Shown one piece after another: positions 38,391 to 47,772 of a DNA stretch of 64,000 nucleotides. Both the position numbers and the translations under genes were made by a program. The stretch spans positions 1 to 64,000 of the forward strand of contig JACUUC010000001.1 of the NCBI GenBank assembly GCA_014859445.1, in the 5' to 3' direction. Under the pieces are notes generated by a model that was given only the letters and a program-made list of their open reading frames with translations, ran no database searches and was not told the origin of the DNA. Position 1 is the stretch's first letter, and the number at the start of each line of letters is the position of its first letter. Origin of the DNA: Bacterioplanes sp. Its GTDB lineage: Bacteria; Pseudomonadota; Gammaproteobacteria; Pseudomonadales; Oceanobacteraceae.

Positions 38391-38413
38391 GAGCCGATGC
38401 CGTCAATCGGCTC
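38391..38413. terminator. Hairpin between fabY-like and zapE genes
   Basis: A perfect 8-bp stem, GAGCCGAT (38391-38398) with ATCGGCTC (38406-38413), overlaps the zapE stop. It lacks a T-run, so it may be a weak or protein-assisted terminator for the converging genes. Confidence 0.35.
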
Positions 38414-39521
38414 GATGTTCACGAGCTAAGTAATCGTGCGATTGCATTTCCAGCATACGCGATGTGGTGCGCTGAAATTCAAACTCCAACTTACCCTGGC
38501 CATAAATTTCATGAATCGGCGCATCCGCTGACATAATCACTTTCACGCCACGATCATAGAACTCATCGATTAAATTGATAAACCGGCGGGCTAAATCGTC
38601 GTTTTTCTGGCCCATCACCGGCACGTTCGAAATCAGAATCGCGTGATACAGTTTACCCAATTCAATGTAATCGTTTTGCGAACGCGGACCATCACACAAG
38701 GCTTTAAAATCGAACCACGCAATGTCATCACAGACTGCTTTGGCGGGAATATTACGACCTAAAATGGCGACATCCACGTGCGTTGCTACGTGACGTGGAT
38801 CGGCAATAAGACGATCAAAACTGGTTTGCAAACTGCTTTCCGCGGTGCCATCTAACGGATAGTGATACAGCTCTGCTTGCTCCAGCGTACGCAGTCGATA
38901 ATCCACACCGCTATCAACATTCACCACATCGGTAAATTCATTCAATAGTTTGATGGCGGGCATAAAACGTGCGCGTTGCAAACCGTCTTTATACAAACCG
39001 TCAGGCACAATGTTCGAGGTCGAAACCAAGGTCACGCCACGATCAAACAATTCTTGCATCAAGCCGCCAAGAATCATGGCGTCACCAATATCGGAAACAA
39101 AAAACTCGTCAAAACAAATCACACGCGCTTCGCTGGCGATCCGATCCGCGACAATGGTTAATGGATTTTTCTCACCACTGAGTTCTGTTAAATCTTTGTG
39201 GACACGCTGCATAAAGCGGTGAAAATGCGTGCGCATTTTGCGCTTAAAGGGCAAGGCATCATAAAAGGTGTCGACCAAGTAGGTTTTGCCACGCCCGACG
39301 CCACCCCAAAAATAGATACCCTGCACAGGCCGCTTTTTCTTTTTGCTAAAGCGCTGAGAAAATTTAGCGAGTGGGTTTTGGTTTGCTTCGCGCTGGTCGA
39401 GGGCAACTAAATCATCATACAAGCGTTGCAAATGCTTCACGGCCATTTCTTGCGCCGCATCGTATGAAAAATCATCTCGTTGCAAATCGGCTTGATACAG
39501 TTCCCAAGGGGTCGACATCGC
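38403..39521 (-). CDS. zapE: Cell division ATPase ZapE
   Basis: 372 residues from ATG at 39521 (GGAG 8 bases upstream). It is an AFG1-like AAA ATPase: Walker A YFWGGVGRGKTYLVD, Walker B ARVICFDEFFVSDIGDAMI, and the sensor region TSNIVPDGLYKDGLQRARF, which is typical of ZapE/YhcM. ZapE binds and bundles FtsZ at constricting rings in an ATP-dependent way. The gene is on its own here. It converges with the fabY-like gene 35 bases away. Confidence 0.9.
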   Translation of the reverse strand, partial: AMSTPWELYQADLQRDDFSYDAAQEMAVKHLQRLYDDLVALDQREANQNPLAKFSQRFSKKKKRPVQGIYFWGGVGRGKTYLVDTFYDALPFKRKMRTHFHRFMQRVHKDLTELSGEKNPLTIVADRIASEARVICFDEFFVSDIGDAMILGGLMQELFDRGVTLVSTSNIVPDGLYKDGLQRARFMPAIKLLNEFTDVVNVDSGVDYRLRTLEQAELYHYPLDGTAESSLQTSFDRLIADPRHVATHVDVAILGRNIPAKAVCDDIAWFDFKALCDGPRSQNDYIELGKLYHAILISNVPVMGQKNDDLARRFINLIDEFYDRGVKVIMSADAPIHEIYGQGKLEFEFQRTTSRMLEMQSHDYLAREHRAD

Positions 39522-39646
39522 TGGCTCCGCAAAGATTAAGAAAAACAAGGGGGCGCAATTTAGCTAACCGCGTCGAAAAGTGCAAACTTTGTCCACGCTG
39601 ACAGGGCCATACCAAGGTCGCAGCCAGAGACCACTGGCCATGACAC

Positions 39647-40408
39647 CTAGGGCTGACGCTTAGGCAAACCCATTTTTTGCAACAATCGGTTGCGAGTAGC
39701 ATACCAATGATTGCTTGGCTGCTCTGGGGCATCGGCCAGCATGTCCGCAAAGGGAATGGCATCACTCGGACGAGGTGCCAAATGCGCAAAAAACACCAAT
39801 GCAGCCTGCAAATCCGCCACTCGTTGCAATGACTGACGATACTGATTGGGATGACACAGAGGGTATGGCGGTACGATACGCCCACGCACCTGCACCATTA
39901 AATCGGCGACGTACAAGCGACGGCTCGGGGTGTGCAACAACGAAATATCATGATCCGTATGGCCGGGCGTATAAATCACCTGCCAATCCGGAAAATTCGG
40001 TAACGTTTGCTCATCGTCGAGCAGTATGTCGGGTTTTAAGATGGGGTTATACCAAATATGGCGCTTTGGATTGCCTAAGCGTCCTGCCACGTAATAAGTT
40101 AATCCCAAATCAATCAGATGCGCCGTGCGACCCGCCAAACCGCTGTACCATTTGGCCGCTTTTGGGTGAGCCGCGATAGGGGCACCCGTACGCTGACGCA
40201 GTTCATGAGCACCACCGCCATGATCAGGATGCATGTGTGTGACCACAATCAAACGCAAATCCGTCAGCGGCCGCTGTAAGGTGTCGGTGATAAACTCACA
40301 AACTTGATCCACATCCGCACGGCAACACCCATCCAGCAACAGCAGTTGATGGTCGTCTTCAACAAGAAAGATATTTTGGATGTAGCCTTTCAGGGTATGT
40401 ATGTGCAT
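39647..40408 (-). CDS. Metallo-beta-lactamase-fold hydrolase
   Basis: 253 residues, no signal peptide. The metal site HMHPDH (THMHPDHGG) is followed by the second His in YTPGHTDHD and an Asp in LYVADLM, all in the spacing of the MBL superfamily with two metal ions. The substrate is unknown; glyoxalase II-like thioesterases and lactonases share the pattern. The gene is in a run of single genes with zapE and the alpha/beta hydrolase. Confidence 0.85.
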   Translation of the reverse strand: MHIHTLKGYIQNIFLVEDDHQLLLLDGCCRADVDQVCEFITDTLQRPLTDLRLIVVTHMHPDHGGGAHELRQRTGAPIAAHPKAAKWYSGLAGRTAHLIDLGLTYYVAGRLGNPKRHIWYNPILKPDILLDDEQTLPNFPDWQVIYTPGHTDHDISLLHTPSRRLYVADLMVQVRGRIVPPYPLCHPNQYRQSLQRVADLQAALVFFAHLAPRPSDAIPFADMLADAPEQPSNHWYATRNRLLQKMGLPKRQP

Positions 40409-40498
40409 GAGTCCGTTACCGTTATCTCGCTAAGTCAATGACATTGAGTGCGGCGCAATGTAACCAACTACGCCAACCGATACAATGTGCAAACGCGC

Positions 40499-41134
40499 CT
40501 AAGAAGCCAACACGTGTTGAAAATCGGCTTGCAAACTGCTGCCTAATTCAGCCAATCGACCATGAAAAAAATGCCCGCCTTCGCTATAGATCGTGAATTC
40601 TGGCATCGGCACAACCCGCTCTACCCACTGCACTACGTCGTCAAACGGCACCACTTCATCGGCATCGCCCATATAAACGAAGGTTTCAAATTCGTACGGC
40701 AAGGATGACGGTGCAGCAAAATGATGTACCGCGGGTGCGATCATGAATAAACCGCTCAGCCGCTCGGCCACCTTCGGAGCCACTAAGCAGGCCATGCCGG
40801 CACCAAATGAAAAGCCAACCAACAGGACTCTCTGCCAGCCTAACGTCTGCTGCGCATAATCCAACACGGCCAACACATCATCTTGCTCACCACGACCGTG
40901 GTCATGAATGCCCTCACTGCGGCCAACACCGCGAAAATTAAAGCGCAGCGTGGGTAAGTCGAGCTTTGCCGCACTGCGTACCACCGTCGACACCACTTTA
41001 TTGGTCATGGTGCCATCGAACAACGGGTGCGGATGACACACCAACACTCCGACCTGACCTTGCTTGGCATCACCGAACAAAGCCTGTAAACGTCCCTCAG
41101 GGCCTGGTATATCCATGGATTGCTCAATACTCAT
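40499..41134 (-). CDS. Alpha/beta hydrolase of the short CocE/KANL3-like group
   Basis: 211 residues; ATG at 41134 has AGGAG 8 bases upstream. The oxyanion segment LVCHPHPLFDGTM, nucleophile elbow VGFSFGAGMA (Ser), Asp in YMGDADEVVP and His in EGGHFFHG complete a catalytic triad. Small proteins of this kind are widespread in proteobacteria as putative esterases of unknown substrate. RFNFRGVGRSEG is another family signature. Confidence 0.85.
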   Translation of the reverse strand: MSIEQSMDIPGPEGRLQALFGDAKQGQVGVLVCHPHPLFDGTMTNKVVSTVVRSAAKLDLPTLRFNFRGVGRSEGIHDHGRGEQDDVLAVLDYAQQTLGWQRVLLVGFSFGAGMACLVAPKVAERLSGLFMIAPAVHHFAAPSSLPYEFETFVYMGDADEVVPFDDVVQWVERVVPMPEFTIYSEGGHFFHGRLAELGSSLQADFQHVLAS

Positions 41135-41294
41135 GTCAGTTACTCCTTATTATTTCGGGGTAGAAAGGGCCGCACGCTTCGTGCAAGTCGTGTGCGGTTC
41201 GTAGCACCGCCGGTAAACCTTAAAAGCATCGTCCTCTCACAGCATTGAGCAGAACGATACACGGATAGAAATTGAAGCACCGGACTGTCTATAT

Positions 41295-41315
41295 TGTTAT
41301 AGCCAAATGTTATAG
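41295..41315. promoter_or_regulatory. Direct repeat TGTTATAG-N5-TGTTATAG upstream of cysD
   Basis: Two identical octamers (41295-41302 and 41308-41315) lie about 95 bases before cysD in an AT-rich part of the intergenic region, with TTATA/ATAAC elements reminiscent of CysB half sites. The sequence is seen directly; binding by CysB or another LysR-type regulator is inference. Confidence 0.35.
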
Positions 41316-41409
41316 ATAACACCTTTTTATATGCCATCCGTCTTGCTATATTGCGCTTCAATTCAAACTCGCTGGTTTTATACCTTTTCCGGGAGCAATC
41401 CGAACGATT

Positions 41410-42318
41410 ATGACCGATTACAACCTCACTCATTTAAAGCAGCTCGAAGCGGAGAGTATTCATATCATCCGCGAAGTGGCCGCGGAATTCGACAATCCGG
41501 TAATGCTGTATTCTATCGGTAAAGACTCTTCTGTGATGCTGCATTTGGCACGCAAAGCATTTTATCCCGGCAAACCACCGTTTCCGCTCATGCACGTGGA
41601 TACCACGTGGAAATTCAAAGAAATGATTGAATTTCGTGACAACATGGCGAAAGACGTTGGCATGGAGTTGATTGTCCACATCAACGAAGACGGTGTACGT
41701 CAGGGAGTTGGCCCGTTCACCCACGGCTCGTCAAAGCACACCGACGTCATGAAAACCGAATCGCTAAAACAAGCGCTCGATAAATACGGTTTTGATGCCG
41801 CGTTTGGTGGTGCACGTCGAGATGAAGAAAAATCGCGCGCCAAAGAACGAGTGTATTCGTTCCGTGACAGCAAGCATCGCTGGGATCCAAAAAATCAGCG
41901 TCCTGAACTGTGGAATATTTACAACAGCAAGGTCAACAAAGGCGAAAGCATTCGTGTATTCCCCTTGTCGAATTGGACCGAACTGGATATCTGGCAATAC
42001 ATTTATCTTGAGCAAATCCCATTGGTGCCATTGTACTACTCGGCACCACGCCCTGTGGTTGACCGCGACGGCATGTTGATCATGGTCGATGATGAACGTA
42101 TGCCATTAAAAGACGGCGAAGTGCCAGAAATGAAATCGGTACGCTTCCGTACGTTAGGTTGTTATCCGCTGACGGGAGCGGTTGAATCCGAAGCAGCGAC
42201 ACTGCCCGAAATTATCCAAGAAATGTTACTGACGACGACATCCGAGCGTCAGGGCCGCGCTATTGACCACGATTCTTCCGGTTCCATGGAGAAGAAAAAG
42301 CAAGAGGGTTACTTCTAA
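41410..42318 (+). CDS. cysD: Sulfate adenylyltransferase small subunit CysD
   Basis: 302 residues. The PP-loop-type ATP-pyrophosphatase motif [17 protein letters not shown] is near residue 37, and [16 protein letters not shown] and [10 protein letters not shown] follow. It makes adenosine 5'-phosphosulfate from sulfate and ATP together with the GTPase CysN, the first step of sulfate assimilation. cysN begins one base after the stop. The start ATG at 41410 has GGGAG 14 bases ahead, a long spacing. Confidence 0.95.
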   Translation: MTDYNLTHLKQLEAESIHIIREVAAEFDNPVMLYSIGKDSSVMLHLARKAFYPGKPPFPLMHVDTTWKFKEMIEFRDNMAKDVGMELIVHINEDGVRQGVGPFTHGSSKHTDVMKTESLKQALDKYGFDAAFGGARRDEEKSRAKERVYSFRDSKHRWDPKNQRPELWNIYNSKVNKGESIRVFPLSNWTELDIWQYIYLEQIPLVPLYYSAPRPVVDRDGMLIMVDDERMPLKDGEVPEMKSVRFRTLGCYPLTGAVESEAATLPEIIQEMLLTTTSERQGRAIDHDSSGSMEKKKQEGYF

Positions 42319-42319
42319 C

Positions 42320-43930
42320 ATGTCACATCAATCCGAATTAATTGCTGCCGATATTCTGGAATACCTCCAGCAGCACGAAAACAAGCAAATGCTGCGTTTT
42401 TTAACGTGCGGTAACGTCGATGATGGCAAATCCACCCTGATTGGGCGCTTGCTCCATGATTCGAAAATGATCTATGAAGATCAATTGGCCGCCATCGAAA
42501 AAGACAGTGCCAAAGTGGGTACGACGGGCGAAAAAATCGACTTGGCTTTGTTGGTCGATGGTTTGCAAGCCGAACGCGAGCAAGGCATTACCATTGATGT
42601 GGCCTACCGTTATTTCAGTACGGCCAAACGTAAGTTCATCATTGCGGATACCCCAGGGCACGAGCAGTACACGCGCAACATGGCGACCGGCGCGTCGACG
42701 TGCGATCTGGCTATCATATTGATTGATGCGCGTTATGGAGTGCAAACGCAAACACGTCGTCACAGTTTTATTGCCTCGTTGTTAGGTATTAAACACGTCG
42801 TTGTCGCCATCAACAAAATGGATCTACTGGATTTCAGTGAAGAGCGTTTCAATGAAATCCGTGAGGACTACTTGCAGTTTGCTACCAAGCTGCATCTGAA
42901 TAACATTCATTTTGTACCGATGTCGGCTTTGGATGGCGATAACGTGGTTGATCGCTCGCCTCGCTCGCCTTGGTACAGCGGTCAGACCTTGATGGAAATC
43001 TTGGAGACCGTGGAGATTGCTGCCGACAAGAACATCGACAATTTCCGTTTACCGGTACAATACGTGAATCGTCCCAACCTCGATTTCCGTGGTTTTTGTG
43101 GCACCATTGCTTCCGGCACCATCCAGCCTGGCGAAACCATCATGGCACTGCCATCGATGAAAACCAGTAAGGTTGAGCGCATTGTGACCTTTGACGGTGA
43201 CTTAGACCTCGCCTTTACCGATCAGGCCGTCACTTTGACGTTAGAAGACGAGATCGACATCAGCCGTGGCGACGTGCTGGTCAAAGTCGACGACTTACCC
43301 ATTGTCAGCAACAAACTCAATGCCGACGTGGTGTGGATGACCGAGCAACCGCTGGTTCCGGGCAAGCCCTACAGCATCAAGTTCTCTGCCAGTTCGACCA
43401 GCGGCACCATCAGTCGTATTCATCACTTAGTGGATGTGAATACGCTGGAGCAAAGCCAAGCCGAACAAGTGAATATGAACGAGATCGCCTTGGTCGAAGT
43501 CTCACTGGACAAAGCCGTGCCATTTGACAGTTACCATAAGCTGCCAGGTACAGGCGCGTTCATCATTATCGACCGCATGACCAACGTGACGGTGGGTGCG
43601 GGCATGATCGTGGGCGATGCCAAAGGGGCTGGCAGCCTAGACACACCGGTGAGTGCGGCCGAAAAAGCGCATCGCTTTAACCAAAAACCGGCCATTGTTG
43701 CGGTGAACGCCGCCAACGCTGAACAGGTTGTCCAACAACTGGATCGACGGTTATTTGAACTCGGCCGTGTTGCCGCTGTGGTTAGTGCAGAACATGCACC
43801 GATTCTGAAAGCCGTGGGTTTGATTGCGCTGGTTGCCGGCGGTTGTGATCATGCCGACTTGAGCTTAGCAGCCGACAACGAGAGCATTGATAGCTTGGTT
43901 GCCGACTTGCAAGAACAAGGTATTTTGTAA
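42320..43930 (+). CDS. cysN: Sulfate adenylyltransferase large subunit CysN with degenerate C-terminal APS-kinase-like tail
   Basis: 536 residues from ATG at 42320. The GTPase domain has [27 protein letters not shown] and NKMDL, then EF-Tu-like beta barrels ending around [10 protein letters not shown] (~430). E. coli CysN stops near 475; here a further 105 residues (43613-43927) resemble a shrunken APS kinase (CysC) domain as fused in CysNC proteins: [10 protein letters not shown] for its first strand, [10 protein letters not shown] for the first helix, VGLIALVAG, and ADLSLAA...[12 protein letters not shown] for the end. The P-loop is replaced by NAANAEQVV and the middle is missing, so kinase activity is not expected. 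It pairs with CysD. No full cysC is in the window. Confidence 0.93.
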   Translation: MSHQSELIAADILEYLQQHENKQMLRFLTCGNVDDGKSTLIGRLLHDSKMIYEDQLAAIEKDSAKVGTTGEKIDLALLVDGLQAEREQGITIDVAYRYFSTAKRKFIIADTPGHEQYTRNMATGASTCDLAIILIDARYGVQTQTRRHSFIASLLGIKHVVVAINKMDLLDFSEERFNEIREDYLQFATKLHLNNIHFVPMSALDGDNVVDRSPRSPWYSGQTLMEILETVEIAADKNIDNFRLPVQYVNRPNLDFRGFCGTIASGTIQPGETIMALPSMKTSKVERIVTFDGDLDLAFTDQAVTLTLEDEIDISRGDVLVKVDDLPIVSNKLNADVVWMTEQPLVPGKPYSIKFSASSTSGTISRIHHLVDVNTLEQSQAEQVNMNEIALVEVSLDKAVPFDSYHKLPGTGAFIIIDRMTNVTVGAGMIVGDAKGAGSLDTPVSAAEKAHRFNQKPAIVAVNAANAEQVVQQLDRRLFELGRVAAVVSAEHAPILKAVGLIALVAGGCDHADLSLAADNESIDSLVADLQEQGIL

Positions 43931-43948
43931 CGCGCCAGTTTGGTGCCG

Positions 43949-43984
43949 AAACCCCGCATACGGCAACGTATGTGGGGTTTTTTG
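43949..43984 (+). terminator. Rho-independent terminator of cysDN
   Basis: AAACCCCGCATAC (43949-43961) pairs with GTATGTGGGGTTT (43968-43980) with one G-T pair, loop GGCAAC, followed by a run of T. Confidence 0.9.
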
Positions 43985-44097
43985 TGCCTAGCCCAATAAG
44001 CCTGACACAATTCACTAACGAAAAAGTCACCTATTGTTACTTGATGGCATTGTCAGTTTGGTCATTTTGTGACCATACTGTAGCCAGATAACGCAAT

Positions 44098-44964
44098 ATG
44101 GATGATTGCTGTATGAGCTACTTTCGCTTTCTTCGCACGGCAAAACAGCGCCGCTCTGGCTCAATGCGCTGGGCCATCAGAATGACGCTCATTGTACTTT
44201 TTGCCAACCACGCCTACTCCGAAGCGACACCCATTGTTCTGTACGCATCAGAATACCCCCCGTTTTACGCCAGTCATTTAGCTCAACAAGGTGTCATTAG
44301 CGACATTGTCGTAACCGCATTTGCACGCACCAACCTGTCTGTGCATGTTGAGTTTTTGCCCTTTCGTCGTGGTCTGACTCAAATTCAAGAAGGACGTGCC
44401 GATGGCATGTTTGCGCTATGGTATAGCAACGAACGCGCGCAACAACTGTGGTTTTCGGATGCCATTGAAAGCAATGAAATTGTCTTACTACGACGAATTG
44501 ACGATGTGCGCACCATGGATCCACACAACCTACATGGATTGCGCATTGGTAATGTGCGTGGCTATTTGCCACCGGATGTGATTTTGCAGCAGAACATTCG
44601 CTTGAACGAGGTCTCACTCGACAGTCAATTGCTAATGATGTTGGCGCACAATCGCCTAGATGCCATCATTATCGATCGCTGGGTTGCCAATCATTTAATT
44701 ACCACACAAATGCCCGAACTGCTTGGCCAGGTGGTTGCGATCGAACCACCGCTTGAGCGGAAAGCCATGCATGTGGTGTTCAGTAAAACGCGCAGTCATT
44801 CACTCGCATTGCGAGATCAATTCAATGACGCCTTACAACAGCTGCGCGATGAAGGCATCATCGCTGACATTTTGCGGCGTCATGGATTTGAGCATGACCT
44901 AGTGACGATGGCCGCTGAAAAACGGCAGAATGTGCACCCGCATCAGGTCAACGCTCTCCCCTAA
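44098..44964 (+). CDS. Periplasmic solute-binding protein (SBP_bac_3 family), orphan
   Basis: 288 residues if ATG 44098 is used; ATG at 44113 or a later Met near MRWAIRMTL are alternatives, as no start has a strong ribosome site. A hydrophobic segment RMTLIVLFANHAYSEA is the signal peptide. TPIVLYASEYPPFYAS begins the binding fold; LRIGNVRGYLPPDV and LAHNRLDAIIIDRWV are family landmarks. It resembles the protein at 30906 in layout but not closely in sequence. No permease is nearby. It overlaps the NhaC gene tail to tail by four bases. Confidence 0.8.
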   Translation: MDDCCMSYFRFLRTAKQRRSGSMRWAIRMTLIVLFANHAYSEATPIVLYASEYPPFYASHLAQQGVISDIVVTAFARTNLSVHVEFLPFRRGLTQIQEGRADGMFALWYSNERAQQLWFSDAIESNEIVLLRRIDDVRTMDPHNLHGLRIGNVRGYLPPDVILQQNIRLNEVSLDSQLLMMLAHNRLDAIIIDRWVANHLITTQMPELLGQVVAIEPPLERKAMHVVFSKTRSHSLALRDQFNDALQQLRDEGIIADILRRHGFEHDLVTMAAEKRQNVHPHQVNALP

Positions 44965-46421
44965 CTTTCTTGCGGGGTTGCCAATGGCACAATTCTAAAA
45001 TGGGTTGCCACAAACGCAATGCACATCACCGGCCCCAACAAATTAAAGAACGCGTATGGCGCATAAGCCCATGTACTCACTCCCAATGTGACGGCCATGT
45101 AAGCACCGCAGGAATTCCAAGGAATTAAGGGCGAAGTCACAATGGCCGAATCACCCAAAGCGCGGGATAAGTTACTGCTGTCGAGCCCCTTTTCAGCGTA
45201 TTCTAAGCGGAACATACGCCCCGGCAACACAATAGAAATGTACTGATCGGCGGTGACAAAATTCGATCCGATCGCGGTAAAGACTGTTGTCATGACCAAG
45301 CCGACGGTGGTTTCAACGGAGCGCAACAAGGCTCGCATGATGCGCTGCAGCAAACCGGTTTGCTCCATCACCGCACCAAAGGTCATGGCGCAAATAATCA
45401 ACCAAATGGTAATGAGCATGCTGATCATGCCGCCACGAGTCAGTAACGAATCCAGCGCGTCATTGCCGGTGCTGGCGGTATAACCATCGTAAAGCACAAT
45501 CCAAACCGCCAATACGCTGGTTTGCACCATGTCCAGACCATCACGCGCCACAAACCGAACCAAGCCATCTTGTTGAAACAACACGGCAAGCAATGCCGCA
45601 GAAGCCGTCCCCGCAACCAAGGTAATCAACGCAGGAACCCGTCGCCATGCCAGTATGCCAACCACGAGAACCGGCAACAATAAATGCAAACCGATGTGAT
45701 AATGTTCGCGTAAGCCCGCGCGCGTTTCTTGCATACTTTGCAAAGCATCAAACTCACTCTGCCCGCCCAACATCAAATAAATGATCAAAGCAATCAAAAA
45801 GGCAGGGATACTGGTCCACAACGACTGACGAATATGCTCAAACAGCGGTGTTTGCGTGACGGCCGCGGCTAAGTTCGCGGTATCCGATAACGGCGATAAT
45901 TTATCACCAAAATACGCACCTGAAATCACGGCACCCGCCGTGAGTGCCGGATTCAATTGCATGGCAGCCGCCATACCCATAAACGCAATACCCAATGTAC
46001 CGGCCACAGTCCATGAACTGCCAATACTCAGCGCCGCCACCGCTGAAATAAAACACGCAGCCGCATAAAACCAATCGGCGGAGATCAACCACAAGCCATA
46101 ATAAATCAGACTTTGTACGGTGCCGGATAACATCCAACTGCCAATCAACGCGCCAACCACAAACAAAATCAGTACCGCAATCATGGCATTAGCAATGCCA
46201 TTGATGATTCCCTGCTCAATGTCCGCCCATTGCTGGCCATGACGAAGACCGATCCAGGCGGCCAAACCAGCGGCGATTAATAAGGCAATCTGATTGGCAC
46301 CCTGCGACGCATCATCGCCAAACCAGATAACGGACAACACCAGCATACCGACTAACACCAATACGGGAAAAACGGCCGACCACAACCCAATAGGACGCGA
46401 TGTCTCTTGCTTCACTGACAC
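44961..46421 (-). CDS. nhaC: NhaC-family Na+/H+ antiporter
   Basis: 486 residues from GTG at 46421 with GAGG 9 bases ahead; the frame reaches back to a TTG at 46436. About twelve membrane helices. GAYFGDKLSPLSDTANLAAA is the NhaC signature, and GDSAIVTSPLIPWNSCGAYM a second conserved stretch. It exchanges sodium for protons at the inner membrane, in keeping with a saline habitat. It is a single gene, its start facing the RND efflux operon across ~300 bases. Confidence 0.9.
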   Translation of the reverse strand: MSVKQETSRPIGLWSAVFPVLVLVGMLVLSVIWFGDDASQGANQIALLIAAGLAAWIGLRHGQQWADIEQGIINGIANAMIAVLILFVVGALIGSWMLSGTVQSLIYYGLWLISADWFYAAACFISAVAALSIGSSWTVAGTLGIAFMGMAAAMQLNPALTAGAVISGAYFGDKLSPLSDTANLAAAVTQTPLFEHIRQSLWTSIPAFLIALIIYLMLGGQSEFDALQSMQETRAGLREHYHIGLHLLLPVLVVGILAWRRVPALITLVAGTASAALLAVLFQQDGLVRFVARDGLDMVQTSVLAVWIVLYDGYTASTGNDALDSLLTRGGMISMLITIWLIICAMTFGAVMEQTGLLQRIMRALLRSVETTVGLVMTTVFTAIGSNFVTADQYISIVLPGRMFRLEYAEKGLDSSNLSRALGDSAIVTSPLIPWNSCGAYMAVTLGVSTWAYAPYAFFNLLGPVMCIAFVATHFRIVPLATPQES

Positions 46422-46638
46422 AGTTATCAACCTCAATGAAAAAAGGGGCGTATTCTACACAGATTCCCCATAAACCACAGCGCCGCTGTCGCGTAAGTCA
46501 ACTACCACCTGGATTTGTAGCGAATCCATACTTTTCATTCAACGCTCAGCCGCCTTGGTGAAAACTGTTGTACAATGATTCAAAAATAACATGAGCAGCA
46601 GACTCATGAGCACCACTCACCACTGTCCTAGTTCCGCA

Positions 46639-46694
46639 CACAATGCGTTCTATTTTTAGCGTAGATAGAACGGCTCGTTTTACGCACAATGCGT
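46639..46694. promoter_or_regulatory. Hairpin and direct repeats ahead of the RND efflux operon
   Basis: CACAATGCGT occurs twice (46639-46648 and 46685-46694). Between them CGTTCTAT (46646-46653) is inverted as ATAGAACG (46665-46672), giving an 8-bp perfect stem. This lies 30-85 bases before the adaptor gene and could be an operator or a leader hairpin. A TACAAT element further upstream (46573-46578) might be a -10 site. Function is inferred from position. Confidence 0.4.
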
Positions 46695-46722
46695 ACTAAT
46701 ATTTATAATAAGAGTGTTTTTC

Positions 46723-47772
46723 ATGCGTACTCCAATGTTGGCGGTGGTGTTTGCCGCACTGTGGCTCAGTGCCTGCTCTTCATCTCAAGATACAGAACAA
46801 TCTAAACTACCCCCCTTTGTGAAAACCGTTACCGTGCAAAGTGACAGCGGCGCGATGCTCGGTTTATCCGGAACCGTTCGTGCGCGGGTTGAATCACCCT
46901 TGTCGTTTCAAGTAGCCGGACGTATTGCCCAACGGTTTGTGGATTCTGGTCAGCAGGTCAAAGCTGGACAGGTGTTATTTGCGTTGGACACACGTGATTT
47001 ACAGCAACAGGTGAATGCCAGCGAAGCCGATGTGGCCGCCGCCGAAGCGAGTTTAGCCACGGCGAGTGCCGATCTGGTGCGCAGCCAGCAGTTGTTTGAT
47101 CGTGGCCTGGCCAGCGAACAAGCCCTCGAACGTGCGCAGCTCGTGTTACAAGAAGCTCAGGCCCGTCGCAATGCCAGCAAAGCACGGTTGGCACAAGCCC
47201 GCAATGCCTTCGAATACGGCAAACTGGCCTCTCCCAGCGATGGCATATTGATTGACGTTCGTGGTGAAAATGGTCAGGTGGTTGCTCCCGGACAAGCCGT
47301 CGCGATACTGGCTCAGTCTGGACAGCGTGAAGTCGAATTGAATTTTCCGGAACATGAAGTCCCACCTCAGACAGGCGTCGTATTACTGAATGACGGCAGT
47401 ACCATCACCTTAACCTTACGCGAAGTTGCTGGGTCGGCTGACGCCCAGACTCGAACCGTCCGTGCCCGTTATCGCATTACCGAAAACGCTGAACGTTTGG
47501 TACTGGGCTCCGTGGTACGTACTCGATTTCATGCCACAGACAACACCGATATCGAATTTTCCGTTCCTATTGCCGCTTTAGATGATCGCGGTCATGGCCC
47601 CCGTGTTTGGCGCTATGACGATGGACAGGTAAACCCCATCACCATTGACGTGATTGCCATTAGCAATGACAGTGCACGTATTCGTGGCCCACTGACCACC
47701 AATGACCGTATTGTGTCACTCGGTACACATCTTCTGTTGGATGGCATGGCGGTGCGGGAGCTGGCACGATGA
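46723..47772 (+). CDS. RND efflux periplasmic adaptor lipoprotein
   Basis: 349 residues from ATG at 46723; an earlier ATG at 46714 is in frame. The signal peptide ends in the lipobox LWLSACSS, so Cys is lipidated and the protein is anchored to the inner membrane. The membrane-fusion layout is clear: barrel-sandwich start VESPLSFQVAGRIAQRFVDSGQQVKAGQVLF, an alpha-helical coiled-coil hairpin rich in Ala (~85-150), then the second half-lipoyl strand FEYGKLASPSDGILIDV. It links the pump gene, which overlaps by ATGA, to an outer-membrane channel encoded elsewhere. Confidence 0.9.
   Translation: MRTPMLAVVFAALWLSACSSSQDTEQSKLPPFVKTVTVQSDSGAMLGLSGTVRARVESPLSFQVAGRIAQRFVDSGQQVKAGQVLFALDTRDLQQQVNASEADVAAAEASLATASADLVRSQQLFDRGLASEQALERAQLVLQEAQARRNASKARLAQARNAFEYGKLASPSDGILIDVRGENGQVVAPGQAVAILAQSGQREVELNFPEHEVPPQTGVVLLNDGSTITLTLREVAGSADAQTRTVRARYRITENAERLVLGSVVRTRFHATDNTDIEFSVPIAALDDRGHGPRVWRYDDGQVNPITIDVIAISNDSARIRGPLTTNDRIVSLGTHLLLDGMAVRELAR

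Noticed and set aside
41140-41433. 97-residue minus-strand frame upstream of cysD
   Set aside because: It overlaps the cysD start and the regulatory region, and its composition is unlike neighbouring proteins.
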